DNA of 64,000 bases from Datnioides undecimradiatus (GCA_008933995.1 WARS01000011.1:12987516-13051515); one strand, 5' to 3'; counted from the first letter of the stretch, positions 1-12,843 are shown. Numbers and translations are program-made. The notes: generated by a model not told the origin, from the sequence alone.

Positions 1-654
1 GTCGCTTTGGATGGTGTTACCCTGGCCTCCAGTTCTACTGTGAGGAACCTGGGAGTCATATTTGACCAGGATATGTCCTGTCAGTCCCATATTAGGCAGG
101 TCACTAGGACTGCCTTCTTTCACTTGCGCAACATAGCTAAGATTAGGAGTATCCTGTCCAAAAATGATGCCGAAAAGCTGGTCCACGCATTTGTTACCTC
201 AAGGCTGGACTATTGTAATTCCTTGTTGTCAGGTTGTCCGACTAGCTCACTGCGAGGCCTCCAGCTCATCCAAAACGCTGCTGCGAGGGTTCTGGTGGGA
301 ATTAGCAAGAGAGATCATATTTCTCCGGTCTTAGCTTCTCTTCATTGGCTCCCTGTAAAGTCCAGAATAGATTTTAAAGTCCTTCTTCTTACCTACAAGG
401 CCCTTAATGGCCAAGCTCCATTGTACCTCAATGAGATGCTAAGTCCCTATCAACCCAACAGATCACTTCGCTCCCAGAGTGCAGGTTTGCTTGTGGTTCC
501 CAGAATCTCCAAAAGTAGAATGGGAGGCCGAGCCTTTAGCTATCAGGCTCCTCTCTTGTGGAACCAGCTGCCAGTCTGGGTCCGAGAGGCAGACACCCTC
601 TCTACTTTTAAAGTAAAACTTAAAACCTTCTTGTTCGACAAAGCCTACAGCTAG
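1..654 (+). CDS. LINE reverse transcriptase C-terminal part, truncated by window edge
   Basis: The reading frame is open at base 1 and runs to a TAG at 652-654, so only the 3' end of ORF2 is present. The protein has the C-terminal hallmarks of L2/CR1-group fish LINEs: a motif SRLDYCNSLL, then LQLIQNAAARVL, LHWLPVKSRI, LTYKALNGQAP, and a final GRAFSYQAPLLWNQLP followed by a Lys-rich FKVKLKTFLF tail. In the family this part lies downstream of the reverse-transcriptase palm. No stop or frameshift interrupts the visible 217 codons, so the copy is relatively young. Assignment to L2 rather than Rex1 rests on the terminal repeat that follows and is probable, not certain. Confidence 0.9.
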   Translation, partial: VALDGVTLASSSTVRNLGVIFDQDMSCQSHIRQVTRTAFFHLRNIAKIRSILSKNDAEKLVHAFVTSRLDYCNSLLSGCPTSSLRGLQLIQNAAARVLVGISKRDHISPVLASLHWLPVKSRIDFKVLLLTYKALNGQAPLYLNEMLSPYQPNRSLRSQSAGLLVVPRISKSRMGGRAFSYQAPLLWNQLPVWVREADTLSTFKVKLKTFLFDKAYS

Positions 655-1185
655 CTCTAGTTACCATCTGAACTACACCATCCATGCCATCCCCCAGTTA
701 TGCTGCTATAGGCCGAGGCTGCTGGGGGACGTCCCATGATCATCTCCACACTCCTCCTCTTCCCTCTCTCTCCTTAAACTCCATTAGCTCTGTGTCCTCT
801 CTCCCCTAGTGCTGTGCTTGTTTCTCTCTGGTCTCTCTCTCTCTGTACCTCTCTACAGATACCTGTGGCTCCAGAGCTGAACATCTGACCTGTGGCTCCA
901 CCGACCTGCCCCGTGTCCTCTGCTGCCTATTGCTGTCATTTGCTGTCATTATTCTATATTGTCCCCCCCCCAACCGGTCAAGACAGATGGCCGTCCACCT
1001 AGAGCCAGGATCTGTCCAAGGTTTCTGCCTGTTAAAAGGAAGTTTTTCCTTGCCACTGTTGCCAAGTGCTTGCTCATGGTGGAACTGTTGGGTGTAACTA
1101 ACAGTAATGAGTGTGGTCTAGACCTGCTCTGTTTGTAAAGTGCCCTGAGATGACTTTTTGTTGTGAATTGGCGCTATATAAATAA

Positions 1186-1212
1186 AATTGAATTGAATTG
1201 AATTGAATTGAT
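1186..1212 (+). repeat. (AATTG)n tail of the LINE
   Basis: Five tandem AATTG units close the LINE. L2-type elements in fish end in short simple repeats like this in place of a poly(A) tail, and the retrotransposition machinery is thought to recognise them. Confidence 0.9.
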
Positions 1213-1213
1213 T

Positions 1214-4200
1214 TAAGAGTTGGTGGACTGGGGTAAAGCTTTTCCAACCCTCTGTGTTTTTGCAATAGACCAAATTCCCTTTTTCTGCTGGTGCTATGTC
1301 ACATGTTTCAGTGCTCTGATTGGTAGTAGAGTCATTTTGGCTGGCGCCCATTGATAACAGCTTTTGGAAATCAAAACTGAGCTGAGAGGTTCCAGATAAG
1401 CGCAAAGTTGTTAACAAATCTGACGATGCCAGGATACAAATTTAAAGGATCCTTACCAAAAAATTTTGCGTTGGCCACGAAAACAAACAGCAACAAATAC
1501 CTTTGCATTTGTATCGTGCTTGGGCTATAATGCAATGAAGCCACTACATTTGGTTGCTGAACAGCACCTTTAATGCACTGAGTGGCTGGATTTGCATTGA
1601 CCTACTGTCAGCTTCACATTATTTGTATTACATTTCCTCTCTCCAATGCTTGAAAACAGTGTACAGCAGTGGTACATTTTCAAAGGAGTCCATTCTTTCC
1701 GCTGCACAATAAGCTTCATTTGCTGTGATATACATATTACTGAGAGATCACATTTAATCCTGACATAACTAAAAATGGCCGTTTGGAAGGAAAAACCAAA
1801 ACATTCAACAGAATTCAGCATAGTATTGTGTGTGTTGGAGAACGTTAAGCGGTAATGTAAGGAATGGATGATTTGTAGGGTGAGAGTGTAAAAACACTTA
1901 TTCAGTCCAAACAGGAAATTAAAGAGTTCTCCCCTTTGCATCAAAATTTTCAGCTTGTGTGATCTGCACTTTAGCTTCTGACTGATTTCCACCAACACTT
2001 ATAGCATAACACACTTTGTATCTTGTCATTGTTGCGCAGTATCACCCCCTTGCAGCTGTGATGGGCAGAACAATTGAACCTTACGCTCCCGCAGTGCCTT
2101 TCACATCTCCGTGTGACTGAGTTTCTACCTTAGTGATAGAAAATGACAAGATGAAATTCACTTTTCCGTGCCGGCCTCTTAACGGACTGAACAAAAGTAA
2201 AATATTGACAGAAGCGTCTCACGTTAAGTGCTGAGCTGTCCATCACACTTGTCGCAGAGCTAGCTTGAACCTCTGTGTTCAGCAGCAGGATTATGACTGT
2301 AATTTAGGTCACTCCAGGGTAGCATTTTAAACCAGAGAATATAAAATTATTGACTCTACATGCCGAAAAGTATAGCTTTCAATAGCATTAGGTAGCCACA
2401 AAACAACCCAATCACCTTCAGAGTTGATTATGTGGACTGTTCTTCACTCCTCTGCCACATACTTCCCCTCTGTCATCACTGCCAATCTGGTGAGCAGCAG
2501 ACAGAGAAAAAATAAAAGAGCTGCTTATGTTTTTACCTGCAATCTTCTTTTTGATGACAGCTCATTTTCCTTCAATTGGCACAGCATCTTGCACGTTCAT
2601 TTGAGACAAGTGGCAAATGAACATGCAATGTCAATCTCTGAGTACCTGGTGCTACATTTGTGTATGTGATCGATAAGGTACTGATCTAAAAAAAAAATGA
2701 AGAGAGGCACTCTATGAATCACACTCCAGCTCCGTTTGTTTGAACAGATTAAAAATAAATCAGTGTAACAATTATAGTATCCAGTGTAAGAAAAAAAATG
2801 CAGCACTGTATCCATAACAAAATGCCATTTAGAGCTGACTGCCAGACACTCACACATGCACACAAACACTTTGGTCTAACAAAGACACAGAGAGTCTGCT
2901 ATCTCTCAGTGAATTACTAAAGCTAATTGCCCTTAATTAGTAAGCCTTGATTAAGGTGCAGCTTCTGATTTAAGAGGAAGCCAGCAGTGATGATCACTGT
3001 CTCAGTTTCTCTCCATTCTAATTGTTCATTTTAGTATTCATTTCCTCTTTAATTGTTCCTGTCAAAAGACCTTATGCATAAATGCATGCCATTTGTGCCA
3101 CATTACACCTTTCTCAGTGGATTTCTACTCAGTGACCTTAAATGAATTAGATTATTCTTTTCACTGGGATGAAACCTCAATAAAAAAAAATATTGGGGAA
3201 AAAAATCCACCTTGCTGCAACTTGAATTGATCATTTCTTTGTTATGGTGTAGATATTCCCATCTGTTCTACAGTGGTGTCAGCTCTCGAAGTATTTTTCT
3301 TACCCTCAATTAAACCTCAGCACAGTAACCGTTAAATCAAATGTGAAACTGAGGCATGTATTTCTTTACAGTGGCGTGCCATGTCACTTCTCTGTGTTCA
3401 CACCGTTCAGTTCATAAATGGACAACTCTGCTCCCATACTGTGTGATTGGCCTCGTGACAGTGACACATTGTTTTAATTTACAAAACTGTGACAAGATTT
3501 GAAAAATGCTTTTAATTTCTGACTGCAATAACTACAATATTCTTCAGTTCACCATTTAAACTTCCAGTAGTGTGGAGCCAGAAGCAGTTCCGACACAACT
3601 TTCCATTCGCTCAAATACTCCATAAAGTATTCAACTCGGATCATTTTGGAGTGGCCTGTTATGGGTATGCTATAATTAGATTCCTATGCTTGAAAGGCTT
3701 GCAGGGTGTTGATCATTGTTATTTCATGAGGCATGCAGTGCTATGAATTTCGTCTTTTCAGACTTAACCATTTTCTACTAGCAGACAAGCAGGACCCTCA
3801 AGATATCCATGAACATGAAAATAATAATTTCCCAATATCCATAAATCATTTGATGGATGGTCTTTGTCTGATTTTCTTACTTTCAGTAAGGAAAATGCAA
3901 TCACGTACTGCCATTTCTTATTCAACGGCAATGTTTAAGTTTCCTAAACCACAGGTTTATCAGTGCTATCTCTTATAATCATGTTATCGTTTGCAAAGAG
4001 AAGATTGAGATGGGAGATTTGTATCATGGGAAAAGGCATTATGCGTTTCACTAAACTGAAGCGACAGCGCCCTCTGGCTCTAACAGTAAAAACTGTCTTG
4101 AAACTGGTAATAACATTGTATATTATTTATATGCAATGAATAATGGTTACTTTTTTTAATTAACTCAGGTATTTCTCTGTGTCAGCGTAAGCTTCAGACA

Positions 4201-5697
4201 GATGGTTTCCTTGTGGAACTACCTCAGTGGTCGTATTGGGAATTTGCAAGCCTTCTCTTGAAACATTGTGTCCTGTTTAAAGCTTATGATAATGTATTCT
4301 TTCATTTTCATTTTCCTTCAGATCCTTTTTCATGCCTAGGGTAAGAGGCCAGGGCTTCGGTAAGTATAAGATTCAATTAAAAGCTTTAACATTGGCCTCA
4401 TTCAATCCAAGAGTGAATGGTCCTGTTACAGCACAATTGCTCCTTGTTAGGCTTTTGTGAGCGTACGTACATGATGGTTTTTGATGTGGCAGACCAGCAG
4501 AGAAACACAGGAATGAGACGCATAAACTGTGTTGTTACCTGGAAACATCAGGCTTTTACTGGTTGGACGTTTAAACGAGTGGATATCAAGAGCTCTCAAA
4601 GCTTGAGATGAAATTTGTCCATTTCAGTGTCATTTAAGGACACCCTTTTGTTTGCTGGAGGAAACTGATAATCAAAGAGCAAAGGGCAGACAAAACATAT
4701 TAACATGTATTTGAACACAAAAGCAAAGCTTCCCCACACACTGTGATTACAGTTAACAGTTGATGAAAATGAACCAAACACTTAAATGAGATGCAAGTTT
4801 AAAAAAGTATTTATAATATGATACAAGGATATTTTTGTGCAATAGGTTGTTGGGGCTGTGAAACCTGTACATTATCAACAAAAGCACTTAAAATTCAGTG
4901 GCAACCTGAAAGCAGAACATGGCTACTGGGCCATGGTTGTGTCAAACGGCTATCAAGAATACTAGCTGTATTATACAAATGGTTTCAACCAGTATACATT
5001 GGCTGTATAGGATTAGATTACATATTTATATAAAGTGCAAAAAGAAACTAGCACTTGCAGCGAAGACCTGAAGTGCTTTGTGACTGAGTGTAAACCCACC
5101 ACCACACGCTGAAAGCCTTCTCATCATATGGCCAGGTGGTTGGGCAAAAACAATCTTGGCAGGGCAGTATGACAAACTATTGGCCTCGGTTCAGCTGCAG
5201 AATATACTGTATTACAAAATGTATGAAAGGGTTACCGACCTGTGCAATATATTGAATCTTACAAATATAGTCAATATGGACAGTTGTGAAAAAGTTATCT
5301 AAAAATCCCCTTTTTACAATTATAAATAGACACTTGTTGTTTACTGCTCCGTCTATACTGAAGCATAGCACCACAGGCTCTCAATTTGTCAAAATGAATA
5401 TGAAAAACCTGAAATAAATGACAAGGTTCATTCTTATTTCAGGGGAATAAGACATCTTTGACATTAAAGATATAAGAAAATATATGCACTGTTAGTGACT
5501 AGATTACATGGTTTGTTTATAGTTCATAATTTTTTTTTCTCTAATAATGTTTCAAGGTTATAAAAAGCAAGTGAATTCAGCATCACAGTCGAGTCTCAAG
5601 AATACAGGAGAGCAAAGAGGCATCAAGCGGTCCATCAGACTCTGTCCAGCACCTCTCCAGGCCAAAACACAAGCAGCTGAGGATTCAGGGGGGTGTT
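1214..5697. other. Gene-free stretch; right part holds the hbp1 3' UTR
   Basis: No spliced gene could be assembled on either strand. The sequence is AT-rich. The right portion, roughly 4.7-5.7 kb, should be the 3' UTR of hbp1, transcribed leftward. In human, COG5 follows HBP1 tail-to-tail, but no COG5-like exon was recognised on the plus strand here. A block near 2905-3110 looks unusually ordered and is reported as a finding. Confidence 0.6.
4065..4083 (-). promoter_or_regulatory. Partial CTCF-like motif
   Basis: On the minus strand the 12-base core CCAGAGGGCGCT matches the CTCF core well, but the 5' half of the 19-base consensus (CCA box) does not. It is the weakest of the CTCF-like sites listed. 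Confidence 0.25.
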
Positions 5698-8600
5698 CTA
5701 GGTCTGCTGGGAACCCTGTTGAGAGAAGACATTAGCTGGTGTGTTAAAAACAAAGACCAGGAGATTGTTGTAAAAAGAATTCTTTTAGATATCATGATTA
5801 AGTGACTTTGGTCCTTACTGAGTTGGTTCTTTTACGTTTCCAGCAGTCTGGATTGAGTCTTTTCTGCTCCTCAGCTAGAGCCTTGGCTTCCATGGTGTAC
5901 ATCCTCCTCTCCTCACTCTTCATCTTCTTCCATTTATCACCCAAAATGACACTGATGGCTCTGAAGTGCAAGGTAAGAGACAAAAGATCAAGGACTCACC
6001 ATTTTCACATTATTGTCTGTATAGTATCTAACTTTTATTCTTCTCTTGACTTTTTTGTAGAAATAAACACATCTTGCATGCTTTTAGATCAATATAAATT
6101 CATTTTTGGCAGGTCACCAACTTCAGGAGAATGGAACTGAGATTTTAAGTTAAGACTTAACATCTATAATTAATCATCTGTAATGGCCCAAGAAAATTAT
6201 GGTGCACTGGAGGTTCTACAAACTGTGAAACCTGATGAAACTCCTACACTAGAGTAATTTAATTTGAAAAGCAAAAGAATAACACTATGAAAATAACACA
6301 TTCACTAGATGTAGTGGCAGAGGTCTTCTCTCACATACAGTGGAAACCAGACTGGCTGAGAGATGATAGGCTTAACAAATTGGTCCAACTTTAGTTCAGA
6401 GATAAATGCAGGACAGTTGGTCATCTTAAAGGAGGAGAGAAAATTACTCATTCAGTTTCACTGCTGATCCAGATATTATTAACCCACCAGTCTTAGAATC
6501 ATTTGTCTAATTGATATGCTACTGAAATAATGACATAAATAAAAGAATGAACTGGGGGGGACTCAGTAGGTAAGTGGAGTAAGTGAGAAATGAAACCAGG
6601 CACAGCAGATTCCCAGTGAACACAACTTGACCAGGACCAGCATAAGAGGCTGCCGAGGTCAGTGTAAAAACAGGGAATACAGTACTGAGGTGAGGCTTTG
6701 CCCAGATCTCTTGCCTTCAGGAACAAAGAAACAGCATGTTCAGGTGTAGGAGTAGGGGAGGAGCAAGAGTGAGGTCTAGCTTCACTAGATCTTGGCAATA
6801 CAACAGAGAGATGACATAACTGCAATCCTGTAATTTTGTTGTATTTTATTGATAATTTTACTTTTTTCTAAAAATGTTTTTAAGTAACTATTTGTACTTT
6901 TGTCAAAGAAACACTGATGCGTGCTGTTCAACATTAAGCAACCAGACTACAAACTGCAACATCATGTCTGTTTACTGTTTGTGACAGTGATATATAAAAA
7001 TGTATTAACCTAAATTAAATAATATTACAAAAAGGCAATAAACAAATGACAATGATTTTTGCGTACCTGTTGTCTTTCCCAGGATACATCTGTGTGTACT
7101 CCACTCTGTACTTCTTGGCAAAAAGCATGAAGGCATTCATTGGCCGCTTGCATTTTGTAGGTGTGGCACCACTGGCTGTCCCTGAGGTGTGGCTCCTGTT
7201 TGATTTGCTAGTTGAGGATTGTGGGGAGCTGGAGCGCTCAAGTTTATCACAGTCTGGGCTGACAGCACCCCCACTAGACAGGGAGGTCCTGCGCTGACGA
7301 GCCATGCTGCTGAGAACATACACTGCTGAGGAATCGAGTGGGGTGAAGTCATAACTGTGGGAGGAAAAAGAGAAACAAGAGACATGAGTTATTCTGCATC
7401 TCTCATCGGTCCCATTTTATCCTCAGTTTACTCGTTTTCTAGCATTTGTATCTACAAATGTCAAATCCTGTAAAAAACAAACAAACTATAAATCCAAAGA
7501 CACTGTACATGTGCGTAATACATATTAATGCATGCAACAGTGTATTCATTTTTTAAAATTTAGGATATGAAACATATTTGTAACCCTTGTTCTTGTTATT
7601 ATAAACAGGCTGTATGAATCAAAATGTTTTATTTTTGTGTGCAGAATGATTTTGTTCAGCAAACATAACGTGATACAAGGATATTTAGTACTCGGTGAAG
7701 GACGACGGGCACTCCATACATATACTGCCTCAGTTCACTCTAGCCCCTCTCAGAGGGTATATGAGCAGGTAGCGTGCAGTGATTTTTGGAGCATTGTTCA
7801 TTGTTGGGGACTGGTGATACTGAACCAAAATAAGAAAACTGAGGGCCGAAGAGCAACAAGAACAATGAGCTGAAGCTCACTGATGCTCCATAAACCTCAG
7901 TTCATCACAACCCCTTTCACATATTTGACATATTTCACACTGATATTATTTGATACATCGTCATTATTTTTATCATTCAAACTGTCAGCTGCCTCTTCAT
8001 TTCATAAACAAAACCACATTAGGTGTGAATGTACCTTCTGAAAGTGTCAAAGACCACAGAGTCGTCGCAGTTAATGGCATCTGGGTGGTTTGGTGGTAGG
8101 CAAACATCTCCCAACTGCATCTCATAGCATGGGATCCCATGGTGCACCACAGTAAGGCTTGGATAAAAAGAAGACCACCCTGAAGGACACAGATGGTAAA
8201 TTATAGATCAGTAGACATACAAACAAAATGTGACATCATGTCTATAACAAAAAAACTGAGTAGTGTGCATTTAGAAAACAACATTTGGTCAGTTGATGTT
8301 TCTGTTGGTGAGGATGAATTTCACATATTGCTACAAAATCTGTTCTTGACATAATTTGGCTGTCATTTCTTGCCAACAAGACTGACATTGATCTTTTATT
8401 TTTATTTTTTAAGCACAGAACATAACCTGCAGTTAATATTCTAAGTATTCTAAAATCTAAGTATTGTTTTCTCAGGTATTATCTTACCTTTATTTTTAAC
8501 AAAAAATGGGTGATCCAATCGGCATTCAGCTGTTAACAGCCCGTCATCCGTTAAGCCAGGGTCAAAGGTCAACTTAAGAACTGCCTGGCTAAAAGATACT

Positions 8601-10968
8601 GTCTCTTCATGGCTCACAAGCTTCAGCCCATCTGCACCGTATCTCTGTAAATGAAACGAAAGACCATTACGAGAAGTCTTTACGCATCATCAAGATGAGC
8701 TAGTTGAACTCACTGCCAAAGAGGGATTGGTTTAAAAACAAAATGAGGCCTGACTGCTTGTGAACTTGGTTTCTATTAAACTAAATAAGCCCACTACTGC
8801 AAGTCATCAAGGATGTGCCTCAAAACTCATTCATGCACTCAGTCACTCACTTCCTATACCTCCACCATTAGCCTGGCTGCCATCTTGTGGTCATTGTAAG
8901 TCATTGTAATGTCTACTGACACCACACTGAACAGGAAACAGCAGTGTAACATACCAATCATAAGCTACTCACAGCTGTAAAGTGTTTCAGAGAACAGCAG
9001 GTTATTTTAATGAATTTAAAGACATACTAAGCTCAATATCTGTTGCCTACTTTAAGAGAAGACGAGGATGGAATCATGGTTTCATCGTCTGAATCATCAT
9101 CAGAATCCCCGAGTTCATCAGCTTCCTGCCACTCCACATTAGGACCTCGATGGAAGCGCAGGCGTGTTCCTGAATATCAACACAACAATGTAACATGATG
9201 AATAAGCAGATGTCTGTTGATACTGATCAGACAATACTGGAAAATGGATGCAATGCTGTTGTTTGGACAGCCGGGGTCACAATTTCTTTACAAATGTTTG
9301 TAATTCATGCTCATCCTGGTAAAGAGAGGATCCTTTCAGAAAAGCATAAACAGAAGATTAGTGTCAACACCTCTAAAGCTTCTGTCTACAACAGTCTTGA
9401 TTGCCTGTCTGGTTGTCGTCAGCACAGTTTGAGAGAAGAGCAGCTCTGAAGTTCATCAGTATTGTGTTGGCTTTGTAAATGAATGGTCTACAATGGTCTA
9501 CTGGCAAACAAAATTACTTAAAGATAAAAAATAAAATTCTGTACTTCAAAACTGATGTAGATGTCTTAAGTTTGTGTTTATTCATTTTTACTGATCTAAA
9601 CATTAACAGACTGATGAAAACATAAATATATAACTGCTGTTTTCTAGTTACTGTGGATTGTGTCTTTAAACTATGAGAAATAATTCTCAAAAACATTTTC
9701 TTCTTTCCAATAAAGTACTAGAAAAGCTCGGGGTCAATTTCAATGTCTGTGAGGTGAGGTGAGGGGGGGCTAGGCAACGTATGACTGTCTCTGAGTGCAC
9801 TAGTGGATGCAGACAGTATGTATTTATGTATATACCTTTAAGGAAGCAGTGCCAGGCTGTGGAGGGCCAGGAGTGAGACCAGGCCATGTCTTCATCGTCA
9901 GAAAACGATGAGGACATTGAAAAAACTCCAGACTCCGATTCACTACTGGCCTGTTGTAAATAATGAGGAAAAAAACTTTTATTTAATGACTGCATGTCAT
10001 ATGTAATTTATGAGAAAATGATCACTGGGTCAACTGGAATGGATAATTCTTAGGTTTTCAAAGGTTGACATTGGAAGTAAAAGGTTACCCTGACACGCCT
10101 GCGCTCCCTGAGGTGGCCTCTGGACGGGTTGGGTGCGCTACTAGCTAATGGGGGACGGGCGTAGGAATGTAAACTATTGCTGTTGCCAAAGATGTGGACT
10201 GGAGATGATCTGAAAAAAAAAATAACATCATGGTCATAAGTGGAAAATTTTGTGAAACTACATATTTAAAAAGTGATCATAATCTACAAACAGCTGAATT
10301 TAATCCCGCTGTTCAGCTATGGCAGCAACAACCAAGATTAGCTAGCCTACGTTATCTTTCAAACTAAAGTTATTTTGCGATATCCTTTTTCTATTAATGT
10401 AAATATACTGAGCCACTCTCTAAAAATAAATACATTTATAATCAACAAAATCTGAGAGGATATTTCGCAACACATTTTGTAAAGTATCTGGCTACCTTGC
10501 CAATCCAGCTTTGAGTACACCCCCAGGGTGTAACGTAACGTGTTGCTATATGTGTCTCTCTGATGTCTCATGTATGCAAAGGTAGCTGATTTTGTGCTAG
10601 TTTGTATTGGTACAAACCTCTTATGTGGGGCATTCTTCAGCAGGGGGCTCTGAGGACTGGTGGCAATGTCGGCCAGTTCAGCGAGCCAGTTGGTGCTAGG
10701 GGAGCAGCTGAGTTCTTGATGAGACACTCCTGCTCCAACCTGAAATAACCCTGGAGACCTCTGGTCCTCCTCCACCTCCTGCAGCTCTGGCATGTCATCT
10801 GGGGAAAGGACAGTTGTCATGTTAATGACTAACATGTAGAAAAGCTCAGTTTTTTCAAATGTGGAACAAGACTTCCTACTAGTTTAGGACTTTACCATAA
10901 TCCATGTGACACCCAGGTGAGGAAGGCAGGTCCTCATTACACTTGAGTGGATCAAAAGACTCGTCCAT
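5698..10968 (-). CDS. hbp1: HMG box-containing protein 1 (HBP1)
   Basis: HBP1 is a sequence-specific nuclear repressor that restrains cell-cycle and Wnt target genes and binds Rb. Ten coding exons join in phase: 10968-10896, 10798-10618, 10209-10089, 9950-9836, 9169-9051, 8644-8488, 8179-8035, 7354-7067, 5960-5819 and 5715-5698, giving 452 aa from the ATG at 10968 (human 514). Exon 1 has NEDLPSSPG. Exon 2 has WLAELADIATSPQSPLL. Exon 4 has the acidic patch and SWPSTAWHCFLKG. The AXH domain follows in exons 5-7 (motifs LKLTFDPG, GWSSFYPSLTVV, GDVCLPPNHPDAIN). The HMG box spans exons 8-9 (CKRPMNAFMLFAKKYR, then AISVILGDKWKKMKSEERR). The last exon adds only GSQQT and the stop. The N-terminus is uncertain because a further upstream start exon exists. 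The next gene, prkar2b, is on the same strand, as in human 7q22. Confidence 0.95.
8875..8893 (-). promoter_or_regulatory. CTCF-like site in hbp1 intron
   Basis: The minus strand reads TGACCACAAGATGGCAGCC, matching 17 of 19 positions of the degenerate consensus YGRCCASYAGRKGGCRSYR. It lies in the intron between the exons at 9051 and 8644. Confidence 0.45.
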
Positions 10969-10974
10969 TCTCAC

Positions 10975-12349
10975 AATGTTCTGCTGTTTCCTCTTTTCTT
11001 TCTAATAGACTCCTGATCAGTTTAATCAACTTCCATCATCATATTCTGCCACATCAGCTAGGTCAGGCACAAAAAAAAAATAAAAATTAGAGATTTCGCT
11101 GACAAAGTGAAACTGCCGCACAATTCTGTTCATTGCACCGTTTCATTCAAACGCCTACAATAACCAGTCATCATTAATGAAAAGGGACTCTGTAATTGCA
11201 TGCAATAGTCTGAATGGCGACATGTGTCATTAACTAAACGGAAGGAACCATGTAATGGAAAAACAAACATTAATTCATCAAAGATTATCGACCACAGCAA
11301 AAAAAAAAAAATGCACCAGACAGAATGTCATCATTGCAAGACATGTCACGAATTTCTTCAACATAACAGAAAAGATAAGCAGCCTTTCGGAAATCCTTTG
11401 TCTCTGAATCGAAACAGTATACCTCTGTGACTAGTCATGTGACCCACTGCGTGGAGGCCTTGTTTATAAACTTGAAAGGATTTGGCGCATGCGTACCAGA
11501 GCTCATTCATTCATAACTGCGTAGCAAAAGTGATAAATAGCAGATATTCGTTTAGAAATGTGGCGTGCGGATCATCGAAAACCTAAAGTTAAAAAAAAAT
11601 GCCACAGAATATCAATGAAAGAGTAAAACATTTCGTGCTGGTTTGAAAATTATGTAGACTTTGGCTTTATGTAAAGTAGGAAAAACGTTTGGTATACCAA
11701 AAGAAGCCGTGAACATCAAAACAATCCGTTTACAGAGAAGAATTAACGGTTATTTCCGTTGTTAACCGATCAACGGTCGCTGCAGGCTCTGACCCACCGT
11801 TGCTTCGACTCCGTAAACGTAAACGCGGATGTACTCATAGCATAATGTCAATAAAAACGTTTCAGAAGTGTAACCATTTCCAAAAAGGTATTTTGAAGGG
11901 GGGGGCTAGTGTTTTCGCACTCCTGGAAAGCAACAGCAGTGTCCTCAGTTCAAAACCAGGGGTTGTCGGGTCTAACACTGTAAACAAAAGAATGTCAACA
12001 AGTTGAGGCATGACGCAACCACTGTGCCCCGTTCAAAATGAATGACACGAAAACCCCAAGGAGCCTCCTAATGACGTTTTCATACTACTCGAAGAAAATT
12101 TTGTCAGAAGAATGACTTGTTTTGTTACACAAAACTGTGGTCGGATGGGCTTGTTATCATCAAAACAACAAGCGTCACAGCGAAAAAAAACAGTCGAGCA
12201 CAACCTGTCGTTCGACCTCAAATAAACGCGTGACAACCCCGCTAAAACATCACGTCAGACCTACAAAGACACGAATCACACAACACACAAGTTAAAAATT
12301 AGTTTGAACCTTTCATTTCTTCGAAAAAAGTAGTCAACTTCCCACTTAC
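10975..12349 (-). other. hbp1 first intron, no other feature seen
   Basis: This AT-rich stretch has scattered CpG near its right end. I see no additional exon or recognisable repeat in it. Confidence 0.5.
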
Positions 12350-12364
12350 CAAACCAGTCGCCAT
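12350..12364 (-). other. hbp1: Candidate first exon of hbp1 (start MATGL)
   Basis: A 15-base ORF reading ATG GCG ACT GGT TTG is followed directly by a consensus donor (GTAAGT). The acceptor before the next hbp1 exon (CAGCAG just upstream of AACATTGTGAG) keeps the frame through NIVR into the internal ATG at 10968. Splicing would give about 461 aa beginning MATGL. It could instead be a 5' UTR exon with translation from 10968. Confidence 0.6.
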
Positions 12365-12424
12365 CGAGAAACTCTCTGGCATTCACTCGAGGGGTGGGAA
12401 TGAATGTTTCAAGAGAAGGCCTGC

Positions 12425-12506
12425 TATTGGTGGAAAAGAACGTCAAAAACAAAAATCGGGGTAATCTATTGGCCAATATTGTTGAAGAAAATATAAAAGG
12501 CGGGGC
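12425..12506 (-). promoter_or_regulatory. hbp1: hbp1 promoter elements (CCAAT boxes, GC box)
   Basis: Just upstream of the candidate first exon lie inverted CCAAT boxes (ATTGG at 12425 and 12468), an adjoining CCAAT at 12473, and a GC box GGCGGGGC at 12499-12506. This NF-Y/Sp1-like arrangement suits a broadly expressed gene. The transcription start is not visible. Confidence 0.5.
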
Positions 12507-12843
12507 CTAGTTTGTTGATCACTATATCATTGGATGAAAGTACATGCCTGTTACTACCCAGTAACAGCTGATTGGCAATAACAGGAACAATACATGGTTA
12601 TTTTTTATCTGCAGTGTTGCAACTGCACCAAGAAGTACTCAAATTGCTTTCTACAATGTGTTCTATTTCCCTTGTAATTTAAACATTGTTTTAGCTATTG
12701 GTGCAACTTTTAGTGAATGAACAAGTAACTGACTATGATAACGAATGAATTAAGGGTGAATGAGTGACTGAATGGAGTTCTTTGAAAGTGGGCATTTCCT
12801 TTGTTGACACGCAACTCTGTGACACGCAGATATAAAAATGTTC

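Larger units (their letters stand above)
1..1213 (+). mobile_element. L2/CR1-type LINE, 3' end with 3' UTR and tail
   Basis: The ORF is followed by a C/T-rich 3' UTR (655-1185) holding segments common in fish LINE tails: AAGGAAGTTTTTCCTTGCCA near 1038 and GGCGCTATATAAATAAAA near 1170. It ends in a short tandem tail. The 5' part lies outside the window, so total length and target-site duplication cannot be judged. Confidence 0.88.

Noticed and set aside
4322..4359. A 38-base segment with a good acceptor (TTCCTTCAG) and donor (GTAAGT) on the plus strand
   Set aside because: No in-phase partner exon was found on either side and it matches no family I know. Chance splice-site pairs of this kind are common.
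1214..5600. Expected COG5 3' exons beside hbp1
   Set aside because: Nothing resembling the conserved COG5 C-terminus could be seen on the plus strand, so it is either further left or not adjacent in this species.
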